This document shows, in pieces, positions 1 through 8,920 of a DNA stretch of 64,000 nt. Both the position numbers and the translations under genes were made by a program. Position 1 is the first letter of the stretch. The number at the start of each line of letters is the position of its first letter. Origin of the DNA: Zoogloeaceae bacterium G21618-S1 (GTDB taxonomy: Bacteria; Pseudomonadota; Gammaproteobacteria; Burkholderiales; Rhodocyclaceae); NCBI GenBank assembly GCA_027214125.1, contig JAPWHF010000007.1, positions 124,001-188,000 of the forward strand. Direction: 5' to 3'. The notes under the pieces were generated by a model, which did not search any database, was not told the DNA's origin, and saw nothing but the letters and a program-made list of their open reading frames with translations.

Positions 1-857
1 ATGTCGCGACAGTCGAGCAGGCATTGATTGCGCTGCAGCGGCGCCCGGTAGCGGGTCAAGGCAATCGGCGGGTGCGTGCCCTCTGTGAGCACATACAGCC
101 CTTGCGCTTGTGCCTGCAGGGATTCGGCCTCGTCGCCGGCAAGCATGAAACGCGTATGGCGCACATGGCGCTGCAAGTAGAAACGCACCCGGTCGAGATC
201 GCCCAGCGCGATGGCGGTCGGGTCTGCGGCCGATAGCAGGACGGCATGGGCGTAGTGATCGGCGGTCGATAGTGAGCGGCCGGCGGTGTTGGGGCGCTCG
301 TTGGAAAAGTCGTGCTGTATGGCGAGTTTGTGGAAGGCGTAGAGATGTCGCCAGCTCGATGAATTGCCGATGGCGTAGGCGCGATGCGTGAGTGAGAGCC
401 GGTGTGTGGCCAGGACCGTGCCGCGTTCGACCGCGATGCGCAGTGGGCGGATGACGGTAAATCGCACCCAGCGCTTCGATAGCTGTTCGGCGAGGTCGAG
501 ATATGCTTGCGTTAATAGTTTGAGGACGCCCAGCGTGGCGATGAGCGGATGGTGGATACGGCGCGAGAGTGGCAGTGATGCCATGTTCAGTTGCGCTTCG
601 ATCTCGCTGCTCAAACGCAAGGTGGCGTCGTCAATCAATTCAAGCATTTTGAGTCGAACGCGGATCTTGGCGTCGACTTCGAGCAGTGTTTTGAGTCGGG
701 TGCCCAGCATGCGTGCGCGTGTCAGCGGCAAACGGGGTGGCAACTGTCCGATCCAGTGCTCAAGCTCAGCCAGCGGATCGGTATGCACCGGCCCGTTGCT
801 GCGTGGGGGGACGACCCAGGCACGGCTGTTCCATCGCAGGAAAGGGGGTATTTGCAT
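1..857 (-). CDS. Partial conserved hypothetical protein (C-terminus beyond left edge)
   Basis: An uninterrupted minus-strand frame runs from an ATG at 857 to the left edge, giving the first 285 codons of a larger protein. It begins MQIPPFLRWNSRAW and is rich in Leu, Arg and Ala, with long predicted helices and no signal peptide or membrane segment. An in-frame stop lies eight codons upstream of the ATG, so the start cannot be much earlier; no strong ribosome binding site is visible. It is divergent from the EEP-family gene with 89 bp between them. I do not recognise a domain in this portion. A cytoplasmic regulatory protein with a C-terminal domain outside the window is possible but unsupported. 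Confidence 0.6.
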   Translation of the reverse strand, partial: MQIPPFLRWNSRAWVVPPRSNGPVHTDPLAELEHWIGQLPPRLPLTRARMLGTRLKTLLEVDAKIRVRLKMLELIDDATLRLSSEIEAQLNMASLPLSRRIHHPLIATLGVLKLLTQAYLDLAEQLSKRWVRFTVIRPLRIAVERGTVLATHRLSLTHRAYAIGNSSSWRHLYAFHKLAIQHDFSNERPNTAGRSLSTADHYAHAVLLSAADPTAIALGDLDRVRFYLQRHVRHTRFMLAGDEAESLQAQAQGLYVLTEGTHPPIALTRYRAPLQRNQCLLDCRD

Positions 858-946
858 CAGAAGCGTGTCAGCGGCAAGCTAGGCGGGTCCGGTGTATTGG
901 CTTTTATGAGCCGTGATTCTGTCATGGCCGTTACGGGAAAAACGTG

Positions 947-1810
947 ATGCGCGTCATTAGTTGGAACATCCAGTGGGGGCGGGGGGCAGATGGGGTGGTG
1001 AATCTGTCACGAATCATCGACAGAATCCATGCACTCGGGCCGTTTGACGTCATTTGCCTGCAGGAGGTTGCGACCTGTTTCGACGGGCTGGCGGGGGGTA
1101 ACGCTGAGGACGGACTGGCGGTATTGTCGGCCGCGTTTGAGGGCTATGGGGTCATTCACGGTCCGGCGGTCGACATGCCAGGGGACAGCGGGCGGCGCAG
1201 TACCTTTGGCAATTTGATGCTGTCCCGGTTGCCGGTGGCGGCCGTGTTTCGCCATCTGCTCCCGTCGCCGCCCGAGCGCGACGTGCTGAGTATGACACGG
1301 GGTTGTGTCGAGGCGGTGGTGATGAGCGCGCAGGGTGTGCCTGTTCGGGTGTTGACCACCCATCTTGAGTACTACGCGCCGGGTCAGCGCCTGGCGCAGG
1401 CACGCTGGCTGCAGCAGCGTCAGGCGGCGGTTGCCATGGCAACTTCGTTTCCGATACTCGAACGGGAGAAGGCGGGGCCGTTTGCGCGCCCCGTGATGCC
1501 GGCCGCGGCAGTGCTGTGTGGGGATTTCAATTGCGAGCCCGACTCGTCTGCCTGGCAGGCGATTGTTGCTGAGCACGATAGCGAATCACCCTGGCGCGAT
1601 GCGTGGTTGCTGTGCCATGGTGATGCGCCTCATCCGCCCAGCGTCGGCTTGCACGGCGCCGATTGGCCGGATCGGCCGTATTGCTGCGACTACATGTTCG
1701 TGTCTCAGCCCTTGGCCGCGGCGGTGCGCAACGTGTGTTACGACGCGCTTACCGACGCTTCCGATCATCAGCCGGTGCTCGTTGATCTGGATCTGTCGCT
1801 AACTGTTTAG
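947..1810 (+). CDS. Endonuclease/exonuclease/phosphatase (EEP) family protein
   Basis: The 287-residue protein has the EEP (DNase I/exonuclease III-like) fold signature: SWNIQWG at residues 5-11 with Asn7, CLQEV with the metal-binding Glu40, the segment TTHLEYY, a GDFN motif, and a C-terminal SDHQPV with the catalytic Asp-His pair near residues 273-274. Members are metal-dependent phosphodiesterases acting on nucleic acids, phosphoinositides or other phosphodiesters, and the substrate cannot be told from sequence. No signal peptide is evident, so it is probably cytoplasmic. The ATG at 947 directly follows a possible GTG at 944. The 3' end overlaps the convergent membrane protein gene by 12 bp. 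Confidence 0.85.
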   Translation: MRVISWNIQWGRGADGVVNLSRIIDRIHALGPFDVICLQEVATCFDGLAGGNAEDGLAVLSAAFEGYGVIHGPAVDMPGDSGRRSTFGNLMLSRLPVAAVFRHLLPSPPERDVLSMTRGCVEAVVMSAQGVPVRVLTTHLEYYAPGQRLAQARWLQQRQAAVAMATSFPILEREKAGPFARPVMPAAAVLCGDFNCEPDSSAWQAIVAEHDSESPWRDAWLLCHGDAPHPPSVGLHGADWPDRPYCCDYMFVSQPLAAAVRNVCYDALTDASDHQPVLVDLDLSLTV

Positions 1811-2590
1811 AGGCTCAATCAGATCGCGATAGGCGTGCCATGTGGCGTGGCCCACCACCGGCATCAAGACGGCCAGACCGAGGTGGAAGGTCATGAAGCC
1901 GATCAGGGTGGCGCTGACAATGGCGAATGCCCACATGATCATGGCGGCCGGGTTTCTGGCGAGCGCGCCGACGCTGGCGAGCATGGCCGAGATGGCGTCC
2001 TGGTCGCGGTCGAGCATCAGCGGAATCGACACGACACTGACTGCAAACACGAGGGTGGCGAAGAGCATGCCGACGGCGAAGTAGACCATCAGGAATTCAA
2101 GGTTTTCCAAACTGATCAGTTGCTGCAGGAAGCCGGTCAGATTGGGCATTTCGTTGGTGTAGAACAGCGCAAAAATGACCAGCGAAGCGCGCGCCCAGAC
2201 CAGGAACATGACGCCGAGCACGACCGCGAAAATACCGATGTTGCCGGCGTTGCGTCGCCACACCATCATGGTGGGCTTCAGCGAGCAGGCGTCGCCATTT
2301 TCGCGGCGGCGGCTGATTTCGTACAGACCCATGGACAGGAAGGGGCCCAGCAGAAGGAAGCCAGAGGTCAGGCCCGAGGTGTATTCGTAGGCGTGCTCGA
2401 ACACAAAGGTGATCAGCAGGCCCATGGCCGCAAAGCAGAACCCGTAGAACAGACTCGGGATCGGGCAGGAGATCATGTCGTTCCAGCCTTTTGCGAACCA
2501 GCGGATCGGCGAACCCGCCTTGACGTCGCGAATGGTCGGAAAGGGTGGGTGCCCCGACTCTTCTTTTATTTTGTCGTCCGGTTGCTGCAT
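1799..2590 (-). CDS. DUF2189 family integral membrane protein
   Basis: The 263-residue protein starts MQQPDDKIKEESG and has a soluble N-terminus containing a conserved-looking RDVKAGSPIRWFAKGWNDM segment, followed by about six hydrophobic helices. The layout and the phrase GWNDM..CPIPSLFYG match the DUF2189 family of proteobacterial inner-membrane proteins of unknown function. The start at 2590 is set by a good AGGAGA box six bases upstream; a longer frame to 2671 lacks a plausible signal. It converges with the EEP gene and overlaps its end by 12 bp. Function is not known. Confidence 0.8.
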   Translation of the reverse strand: MQQPDDKIKEESGHPPFPTIRDVKAGSPIRWFAKGWNDMISCPIPSLFYGFCFAAMGLLITFVFEHAYEYTSGLTSGFLLLGPFLSMGLYEISRRRENGDACSLKPTMMVWRRNAGNIGIFAVVLGVMFLVWARASLVIFALFYTNEMPNLTGFLQQLISLENLEFLMVYFAVGMLFATLVFAVSVVSIPLMLDRDQDAISAMLASVGALARNPAAMIMWAFAIVSATLIGFMTFHLGLAVLMPVVGHATWHAYRDLIEPLNS

Positions 2591-2680
2591 GTTGTCTCCT
2601 GTCAGGGGTAGTGGTGTGGCAGCAAAAACGAGGGGGAGTCCCGCCGGTGAAACCCGTGGTGCTCTCGTCACGAATTGTTC

Positions 2681-3487
2681 TTATGGTGTGACGATAAACC
2701 CTCGCAGTGCGTCGAGAAATGCATCCGGTGCTTCCGCCATCATGGCATGACCCGCGTTCGGCAAAACGATGATATGCGCACCGCCGGGTACCTTGGCAAG
2801 TGCTGTCTGCAACGCGCGGGTCGCCTTGGGTGGCGTCATCTGGTCGCGCTCACCGCAGATCAGGCGGGTTGGCGCGTCAACGCGACCGGCATCGGCTTCG
2901 CCCGCGGTGTAGGCGTTGCACGCCGACATGTCGGTGTGGAGTACGCCGGGGGCGCTGCGCTCCATCAGTCGGCGGTTGACGCCGGTCAGCACCATGCCGG
3001 GTTGGGCACTTGCACCGAGGTGGTGATCGGGTGTGTAGGACCACTGGTTGATCATGGCGTGGGCCTTGTCGCGCGCTTCGAGTGTGGCGCTGAGCAAGGG
3101 CGCGGCCACCGGCATGGGCGCGACACTACCCACCAGCACCAGTTTGGCGACCCGGTCGGGATGCTGGGCTGCGGCGCGAAGCGCAACGAGTGAGCCCATG
3201 CTGTGGCCAATGAGGATGACCGGGCTATCAGTCTGCGATTCGATCCAGTTCATTAGCCACTCGGCAATCGCCTCGATGCTGGTCAGCGCACCGCCTTTGG
3301 AGCGGCCATGACCTGGCAGGTCGGGAGCCAGTACATTGAAGCCGTGATACGCGAAGTGGCGCGCCGGCATGTTCCATACGCTGTGGTCGTGTCCGGCGCC
3401 GTGGACGAATACCAGCGTGGGCTGACCGGCCACCGCGAGGCGGCCGCCGGTGTAGGCATAGATGGGGTTCTGCGCGGGGGCGGACAT
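2681..3487 (-). CDS. Alpha/beta hydrolase
   Basis: The 268-residue protein is a typical alpha/beta hydrolase. It has an HGAG oxyanion-hole motif at residues 29-32, DLPGHGRS around 56-63, a nucleophile elbow GHSMG with Ser96, a candidate acidic residue in CGERD, and a catalytic His in NAGHAMM near the C-terminus. It is cytoplasmic, with no signal peptide. Its ATG overlaps the stop codon of metY by one base (TGATG), so it is translationally coupled to metY. That may point to a hydrolytic role linked to acyl-homoserine or thioester metabolism, which is inference only. The substrate is unknown. Confidence 0.85.
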   Translation of the reverse strand: MSAPAQNPIYAYTGGRLAVAGQPTLVFVHGAGHDHSVWNMPARHFAYHGFNVLAPDLPGHGRSKGGALTSIEAIAEWLMNWIESQTDSPVILIGHSMGSLVALRAAAQHPDRVAKLVLVGSVAPMPVAAPLLSATLEARDKAHAMINQWSYTPDHHLGASAQPGMVLTGVNRRLMERSAPGVLHTDMSACNAYTAGEADAGRVDAPTRLICGERDQMTPPKATRALQTALAKVPGGAHIIVLPNAGHAMMAEAPDAFLDALRGFIVTP

Positions 3488-4791
3488 CAGCGGCCCTCCA
3501 CTTTGGCGGCAGCGCGCAGACCGCGCTCAAGGTCTTCGACAAGATCGCTGACGTCTTCGACGCCGACCGACAGACGGATGGTGCCTTCGCCAATGCCGGC
3601 GGCCGTGAGGTCGTTGGCGGACATGCGGAAATGCGTGGTGCTGGCTGGGTGGATGACCAGCGATTTGGCATCGCCTACGTTGGCCAGGTGCGAGAACACG
3701 CGCAAGGCGTTGATAAACGCCTTGCCCGCGGCGCGACTGCCTTTGAGTTCGAAGCTGAACACCGCCCCGGCGCCTTTGGGCAGCAGGCGTTTGGCGAGCG
3801 CATGATCGGGGTGATCGGGCAGACCAGGATAGCCGACACGCTCAACCATGGGGTGTTGCGCCAGGTGGGTGGCGAGGGCTTCGGCGTTGGCCACGTGGGC
3901 GCGCATGCGCAAGGGCAGGGTTTCGATGCCTTGCAGGATCTGGAAGGCGTTCATGGGCGACAGGCAGGCGCCGAAATCGCGCAGGCCTTCGCGGCGGCCA
4001 CGCAGCAAAAAGGCGGCGATGGGCGACTCTTCGGTGAACACCATGCCGTGGAAGCCGTCGTAGGGCTCGGTCAGCGTGGGGAATCGACCGCTGGCTTCCC
4101 AGTCGAAGCGGCCACCATCGACCAGCAGGCCACCGACCGCCACGCCATGGCCGCCGAGAAACTTGGTGGCCGAGTGCACCACCAGATCGGCGCCCAGCTC
4201 GATGGGCTGCTGCAAACAGGGGGTGACCAGCGTGGCATCGACCAGCAAGGGCAGGCCGTGTTCATGGCCGATGGCGGCGACGGTCGGGATGTCGAGCACG
4301 TCCAGGCCGGGGTTGCCCAATGATTCGCCGAACAGCAGTGCGGTGTTGGGACGGATGGCGGCGCGCCAGGCGTCGGCGTCGTGCGGATCGACGAAGCTGG
4401 TCTCGATGCCGAAACGCGGCAGTGTGTAGGCCAGCAGGTTGTGCGAGCCGCCATACAAGGCCCGCGAGGCGACGATATGGCCACCCGCGCCGGTCAGCGT
4501 GCAGATGCCCAGATGTAACGCGGCCTGGCCGCTGGCGGTGGCAATGGCGCCAATGCCACCTTCGAGCGCGGCAATGCGTTCTTCGAGCACCGCGCAGGTC
4601 GGATTCGAGATGCGCGAATAGACATGGCCGGGGCGTTCAAGATTGAAACGCGCTGCGGCCTGCTCGGCGTCGGCGAAGACATAGCTGGTGGTGAAGTGGA
4701 TCGGGACGGCGCGGGCGCCGTGATCGGCGTCGGGGCTCTGGCCGGCGTGCAGGCTGAGCGTGGCGGGGGCGTAGAGGGGGCGATAAGTCAT
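3487..4791 (-). CDS. metY: O-acetylhomoserine aminocarboxypropyltransferase (O-acetylhomoserine sulfhydrylase)
   Basis: A PLP-dependent enzyme of the Cys/Met metabolism family that makes homocysteine directly from O-acetylhomoserine and sulfide. Family features seen are TLSLHAGQ at the N-terminus, the YSRISNPT phosphate/PLP-binding segment at 58-65, Asp185 contacting the PLP ring, and SATKFLGGHG with the PLP lysine Lys210. The length of 434 residues fits MetY rather than the shorter MetZ. The ATG at 4791 is preferred because it lies 22 bp after the DUF465 stop; a frame back to 4836 would begin inside that gene. It forms a leftward operon DUF465-metY-hydrolase. Confidence 0.88.
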   Translation of the reverse strand: MTYRPLYAPATLSLHAGQSPDADHGARAVPIHFTTSYVFADAEQAAARFNLERPGHVYSRISNPTCAVLEERIAALEGGIGAIATASGQAALHLGICTLTGAGGHIVASRALYGGSHNLLAYTLPRFGIETSFVDPHDADAWRAAIRPNTALLFGESLGNPGLDVLDIPTVAAIGHEHGLPLLVDATLVTPCLQQPIELGADLVVHSATKFLGGHGVAVGGLLVDGGRFDWEASGRFPTLTEPYDGFHGMVFTEESPIAAFLLRGRREGLRDFGACLSPMNAFQILQGIETLPLRMRAHVANAEALATHLAQHPMVERVGYPGLPDHPDHALAKRLLPKGAGAVFSFELKGSRAAGKAFINALRVFSHLANVGDAKSLVIHPASTTHFRMSANDLTAAGIGEGTIRLSVGVEDVSDLVEDLERGLRAAAKVEGR

Positions 4792-4813
4792 GGGCTGTTG
4801 GTGTGATCGGCGC

Positions 4814-5026
4814 TCAGGCGAGTTCGGGCGGATCAATCATTCGTTCGATGTAGGCGATACGGTCTTTGAGGGCGAGTTTGCGTTTTTTCAGGCGCGGAAG
4901 CATCAGACCGTCATTGGGCGGGGTGTTCGACAATGCCGCGATGGCGGTGTCGAGGTCGCGGTGTTCGGCCTTGAGCTGCGCCAGGGTGTCGACCCAGTTG
5001 GCCGAGTCTTCGAAGTCATCAAGCAT
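4814..5026 (-). CDS. DUF465 (YdcH-like) small protein
   Basis: A 70-residue acidic and basic, coiled-coil-like protein beginning MLDDFEDSANWVDTLAQL, with the family segment LPRLKKRKLALKDRIAYIERMI near the C-terminus. This pattern is characteristic of the DUF465/YdcH family found across proteobacteria, for which no firm function is established. It is the first gene of a leftward group with metY 22 bp downstream and is divergent from the DUF3567 gene. Confidence 0.85.
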   Translation of the reverse strand: MLDDFEDSANWVDTLAQLKAEHRDLDTAIAALSNTPPNDGLMLPRLKKRKLALKDRIAYIERMIDPPELA

Positions 5027-5202
5027 GGTCTGGTTAAGGTCTCAAGCTCGCGCCGTCGGCGCCGTGAACTGTATTCAAGCGGCCTATGGTATGCGTCGTC
5101 GCAGTGCAATGACAACACAGGCCCTTGTCTTGGTGCGTGATCGCCCCCATCTGGGTGTCAAGCAGGCTCCCCGAGGGGAGCCATACAGAAAGGAGTCTCA
5201 TC

Positions 5203-5433
5203 ATGAATGTCGTGTGTAACAACTCGGTGTTGTATGTGATGGATTTTCCGGGCTTTGACGCCATCGAGGTCATCGACAAGCGTCTTGGGCGCGGCACCAT
5301 CATTCGTGACGCAGCGGCGCGTCGTTTTCGCGAAGAGCTTGCAGAGTTGGCCGCCTCGGAAGAGATGGCGGATTTCGACGATCTGATCGATCACTATCAG
5401 AGTCTGCTCAATCAGCCGGCGATTTATCACTGA
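5203..5433 (+). CDS. DUF3567 family protein
   Basis: A 76-residue protein beginning MNVVCNNSVLYVMDFPG with the core EVIDKRLGRGTIIRDAAARRFREEL. It resembles DUF3567, a small family that I know mainly from betaproteobacteria and for which no function is established. The start at 5203 has an AGGAG box nine bases upstream; the frame extends upstream to 5125 but without a better signal. The 176 bp back to the DUF465 start are shared as a divergent promoter region. Greek-key or helix content cannot be judged from this length. Confidence 0.8.
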   Translation: MNVVCNNSVLYVMDFPGFDAIEVIDKRLGRGTIIRDAAARRFREELAELAASEEMADFDDLIDHYQSLLNQPAIYH

Positions 5434-5518
5434 TTGTCCTGGCTTGCCGGAGAACAGGTGCTGGCCTACCATCCGGCACTTGTTGTCAGCGATCCGTTCG
5501 GATCATCGGTAGCCGATC

Positions 5519-6070
5519 GTGAACAAGGCTTTTGTCAAAGCGTCCGACGAGGACGATGAATCTCCCGAAACGCCTGCCGGCCCCGCGCCGGGTGGGCCCA
5601 TCTACATGACGCGTCGTGGTTGGCAAGTGCTCAAGGCTGAGCTTGATGCCTTGTTGCGCGATGAACGTCCCAAGCTGGTTGAAGTGGTTGCCTGGGCTGC
5701 CGGCAATGGCGATCGGTCTGAGAACGGCGACTACATTTACGGTAAGAAAAGGTTACGCGAGATCGACCGGCGTATCCGTTTCCTGATCAAACGGCTGGAG
5801 AACGCGACGGTCGTGGATTCTGCCGATCAGCAAAATCTCGATCAGGTGTTTTTTGGCGCCACGGTGGTCATTACCGATGATGACGGCGCAACCGAAACGA
5901 CCTACCAGATCGTTGGCGTCGATGAAGCCAGCGCCAGCGAAGGGCGCATCAGCTGGATCTCTCCGCTCGCCAAAGCGCTGATCAAGGCGCGTGAAGGCGA
6001 TGTGGTGCGCTTTGTCAGCCCGTCCGGGCCGCGCGAGATCGAAATCATCGAAATCCGCTACGAACACTGA
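5519..6070 (+). CDS. greB: Transcription elongation factor GreB
   Basis: GreB binds RNA polymerase and, through the tip of its N-terminal coiled coil, stimulates cleavage of backtracked transcripts. The 183-residue protein carries the family signature GDRSENGDYIYGKKRLREID in the coiled-coil tip (acidic residues at the tip) and a C-terminal FKBP-like domain ending in EIIEIRYEH. The RLREIDRRIRFL stretch distinguishes GreB from GreA. The start is a GTG at 5519 (MNKAFVK), typical for the family N-terminus; the ribosome binding site is weak. About 30 extra residues of low complexity precede the usual start of the coiled coil. Confidence 0.92.
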   Translation: MNKAFVKASDEDDESPETPAGPAPGGPIYMTRRGWQVLKAELDALLRDERPKLVEVVAWAAGNGDRSENGDYIYGKKRLREIDRRIRFLIKRLENATVVDSADQQNLDQVFFGATVVITDDDGATETTYQIVGVDEASASEGRISWISPLAKALIKAREGDVVRFVSPSGPREIEIIEIRYEH

Positions 6071-6233
6071 TTCATTTCTGACCCACGTCCATCGCGTTGG
6101 TCAAGAATAACCCCAACCAGCCTAAAGTTATAGCGACGAGCGACGTTAGCTCTCCCAAGTCGGCATGGCGGCGCCACATCCGTGGCGCTGAGCGAGCTGA
6201 CACAGCGATTACGTGGTCGGAGGGGAGGGCGTT

Positions 6234-7865
6234 ATGTTTGAACGAATGAAGTTGGTGAACCGGCTGGGTGTGCTGGTGTTCTTGGCGGTGTTTGGATTGG
6301 TTGTGCTCGGAGCGGATGCTCTCTTGGAAATGCGCTCTGAGCTGCTCGACGCCGAGCAACGACGGACGGAGGACGTTGTTTCCACCGCAGGCTATGTCCT
6401 TGAGCACTATCAGGCGCTGGAGACAACGGGCGCGATGAGCCGCGATGAAGCGCAAAAGCAGGCCTTGGATTCCTTGCGCCGAGTGCGATTCGAGGACGGA
6501 AAAAACTACATCTTCGTGTATGACAGCACCGCCACGACCTTGCTGTCACCGATGAAGCCCGACACCGAGGGCAAGTCGATGGCGGGCAAAAAAGACCCGA
6601 ATGGCGTGCCGCTGTTTGACAAGATCGCCGAAGTCGCGCGGACCGGTCAGGCGGCCACGATTGACTATTCGTGGCCACGGACAAGTGGCGGCGTGCCCGA
6701 GGCGAAGGTTTCCACGGTGAAGAGCTTTACTCCGTGGGGCTGGGCTTACGGCGCGGGTGTCTATTTGTCCGCCGTCGATGATGCTTTCCATAAAGGTGCC
6801 ATCAAGACGGGTGGTGTCAGCCTGTTGATTCTCGTCGTGATTGTCGTGTCCTCGTTCTTGGTGGTGCGCAGTATCATTAGTCAGATTGGTGGTGAACCGA
6901 CCTATGCCGTGCAGGTAATGCAGGCGGTCGCGCAGGGCGATTTGACCGGTACTGTCGAAAACAAGGGCGGCGCCAGCAGCTTGCTTGGAACACTTGGAAA
7001 AACAGTGGAGCAGCTGCGCACCATGATGGCCGAGATCGGCCACAATGCCGAAGAGGTGGCCGGCAGCTCGCGCCAGATTGCAGGGGTCGCCCGGGATGTT
7101 GCCGAGAAGGCGCATCAGCAATCGGATGCGACCTCGTCCATCGCGGCAGGGGTTGAGGAAATGACGGTCAGCATCAACCACATTTCCGATAGCGCACGCG
7201 AGACCAAAGAGAATTCGTCGAATGCTGCCACGCTTGCCGAACGCGGTGAAGCGCGTGCGGTGGGCGCAGCCGATGGCATGCGTCGTATCGCCACAACGGT
7301 GGATTCGGCGTCCGGCAAGATTCAGGAGTTGGTTGGCCGGGCCAACGAGATCGGGTCGATTGCCAACGTGATTAAAGAGATCGCCGCGCAGACCAATCTG
7401 CTGGCGCTGAATGCGGCGATTGAAGCGGCGCGTGCCGGCGAACAGGGTCGTGGCTTTGCAGTGGTAGCCGACGAGGTGCGGGGTTTGGCAGAACGTACGG
7501 CGGCGGCGACGGTGCAGATCGAAGGCATGATCCACGGTATTCAGGAAGACACTCACGGCGCGGTCACCGTCATGGGTTCCGTTGCTGCCGAGGTGAAATC
7601 CGGCGTGGATCAGGTACAAGGCGCCGCGGATTCTCTGCGTGAGATTCGCGAAGGGACCAGTATTGCGCTGGCGCGGATCAGCGATGTGGCCAGTGCAACC
7701 ACCGAGCAGAGCGCGGCCAGTACGTTGATCGCGCAGCAAGTCGAGAACATCGCCGGTATGGTCGAAGGCACCAGTGATGCGATGCGCAAGACGGTGGAGT
7801 CGGTGACGCGACTCGAGAAGCTCTCGTCTGACCTTCACGAGATGGTCGGCCGCTTCCGCTGCTGA
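6234..7865 (+). CDS. Methyl-accepting chemotaxis protein with periplasmic Cache domain
   Basis: A 543-residue chemoreceptor. It has an N-terminal membrane segment (about residues 10-28), a single-Cache periplasmic sensor (about 30-185) with the [10 protein letters not shown] and [10 protein letters not shown] motifs, a second membrane segment (about 190-212), a HAMP region, and a C-terminal coiled-coil signalling domain with the conserved hairpin tip [17 protein letters not shown]. It would couple an unknown small-molecule ligand to CheA/CheW. The start at 6234 is set by a GGAGGGGAGG box; it is not adjacent to other chemotaxis genes. A perfect 7-bp hairpin (6171-6188) sits in the leader. A strong terminator follows. 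Confidence 0.92.
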   Translation: MFERMKLVNRLGVLVFLAVFGLVVLGADALLEMRSELLDAEQRRTEDVVSTAGYVLEHYQALETTGAMSRDEAQKQALDSLRRVRFEDGKNYIFVYDSTATTLLSPMKPDTEGKSMAGKKDPNGVPLFDKIAEVARTGQAATIDYSWPRTSGGVPEAKVSTVKSFTPWGWAYGAGVYLSAVDDAFHKGAIKTGGVSLLILVVIVVSSFLVVRSIISQIGGEPTYAVQVMQAVAQGDLTGTVENKGGASSLLGTLGKTVEQLRTMMAEIGHNAEEVAGSSRQIAGVARDVAEKAHQQSDATSSIAAGVEEMTVSINHISDSARETKENSSNAATLAERGEARAVGAADGMRRIATTVDSASGKIQELVGRANEIGSIANVIKEIAAQTNLLALNAAIEAARAGEQGRGFAVVADEVRGLAERTAAATVQIEGMIHGIQEDTHGAVTVMGSVAAEVKSGVDQVQGAADSLREIREGTSIALARISDVASATTEQSAASTLIAQQVENIAGMVEGTSDAMRKTVESVTRLEKLSSDLHEMVGRFRC

Positions 7866-7906
7866 CCGCTTGAACGGGCTGCGAATCGCGCCCGTAGAAA
7901 CACAAG

Positions 7907-7938
7907 GCCCCCGTCGTTTTTGAGACGGGGGCTTTTTT
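7907..7938 (+). terminator. Rho-independent terminator after the chemoreceptor gene
   Basis: A perfect 9-bp stem GCCCCCGTC / GACGGGGGC (7907-7915 with 7924-7932) with an eight-base loop is followed directly by six T residues. It ends the chemoreceptor transcript and faces the convergent methyltransferase gene. Confidence 0.92.
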
Positions 7939-7948
7939 GTATCAGCGC

Positions 7949-8791
7949 TCAGGCTGCGAGGGTGTCGCCGCCGAAAAAGCGCGGCGTCAATTCGGTCAGT
8001 CCAAGCGTGTCGAGCAGCTCGGCGAGGCGCTCGGCGGGCCGACGACGCGGCAAGTCCTTGAAGGTGGCGATGATCAGTTCGTTCTTCATCGAGTGTTCCC
8101 AGCCGACCAGCTCGGTCACGCTCACCTGGTAGCCGTGGCTCTCGAGCTGCAGGCAACGCAGCACATTGGTGGCGTGGCTACCGAACTCGCGGGTGTGGAT
8201 GGGGTGGCGCCAAAGTTCGGTGATGCTGTTCTTCAGCGACTGCTGCTTGTTCTTGCGCAGCACCGAGGCGACTTCGGCCTGACAGCAGGGCACCAGTACG
8301 ATGTGCCGGGCGCGCTTTTCGAGCGCAAAGCGGATCGCGTCGTCGGTGGCGGTATTGCAGGCGTGCAGGGCGGTGACGATGTCGATGTGTTCCGGCAGGC
8401 GCTCTGAGGTGATCGATTCGGCCACCGTCAGGTTGTAGAAGCGCATGCCGGCCGAGAAGCCGAGTTTGTCGGCGAGGCGGCGCGAGGTGGCGACCAGTTC
8501 ATCGCGGGTTTCGACGCCGTAGATCTTGCCAGCGGCCGCGTGCGTCTTGAAGAACAGGTCGTACAAGATGAAGCCCAGGTAGGACTTGCCGGCGCCGTGG
8601 TCCACCAGCTGGATGTCGGGCCGCGTGGCCAGCGCCTCGGTGAGCAGCGGTTCGATGAATTGGTAGAGGTGATACACCTGTTTGAGCTTCCGACGGCTGT
8701 CCTGGTTCATCTTGCCCTCTCGGGTCAGGATGTGCAGGTGCTTGAGCAACTCGATGGATTGGTCTGGATGGATTTCAGGATGCGATGACAT
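7949..8791 (-). CDS. Class I SAM-dependent methyltransferase (Methyltransf_32-like)
   Basis: A 280-residue protein with a SAM-binding motif I variant VDHGAGKSYLGF, a motif IYGVETR at the acidic post-strand loop, a TALHAC motif, and a characteristic VPCCQ segment. These match the Methyltransf_32-type family of putative RNA or protein methyltransferases, whose substrate in bacteria is not established. The ATG at 8791 (MSSHPEIHPD) is chosen because the reading frame continues upstream only as antisense to htpG. It is divergent from htpG with 129 bp between starts. The ribosome binding site is weak. Confidence 0.75.
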   Translation of the reverse strand: MSSHPEIHPDQSIELLKHLHILTREGKMNQDSRRKLKQVYHLYQFIEPLLTEALATRPDIQLVDHGAGKSYLGFILYDLFFKTHAAAGKIYGVETRDELVATSRRLADKLGFSAGMRFYNLTVAESITSERLPEHIDIVTALHACNTATDDAIRFALEKRARHIVLVPCCQAEVASVLRKNKQQSLKNSITELWRHPIHTREFGSHATNVLRCLQLESHGYQVSVTELVGWEHSMKNELIIATFKDLPRRRPAERLAELLDTLGLTELTPRFFGGDTLAA

Positions 8792-8854
8792 GGGCGGGAC
8801 TCGGGGGCGCTGGAGCGCGATTCTACCGCGCCGGGGCTTTGTTGATTGGCGGCA

Positions 8855-8883
8855 CTTGAAAGCCGCTCGGGCAGCCCCAATGT
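8855..8883 (+). promoter_or_regulatory. Sigma-32 (heat-shock) promoter of htpG
   Basis: CTTGAAA (8855-8861), a 13-base spacer and CCCCAATGT (8875-8883) closely match the RpoH consensus CTTGAAA and CCCCATNT. It lies 38 bp upstream of the htpG start, so heat-shock control of htpG is well supported by sequence. Confidence 0.82.
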
Positions 8884-8920
8884 TGAACGAGTCAATTTCT
8901 TGTGTCACGGAGAGCCAACG

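Noticed and set aside
6546-8156. A 536-codon minus-strand frame opposite the chemoreceptor gene
   Set aside because: The plus strand carries an unmistakable chemoreceptor with all domains; the opposite frame has no recognisable motifs and crosses the terminator.
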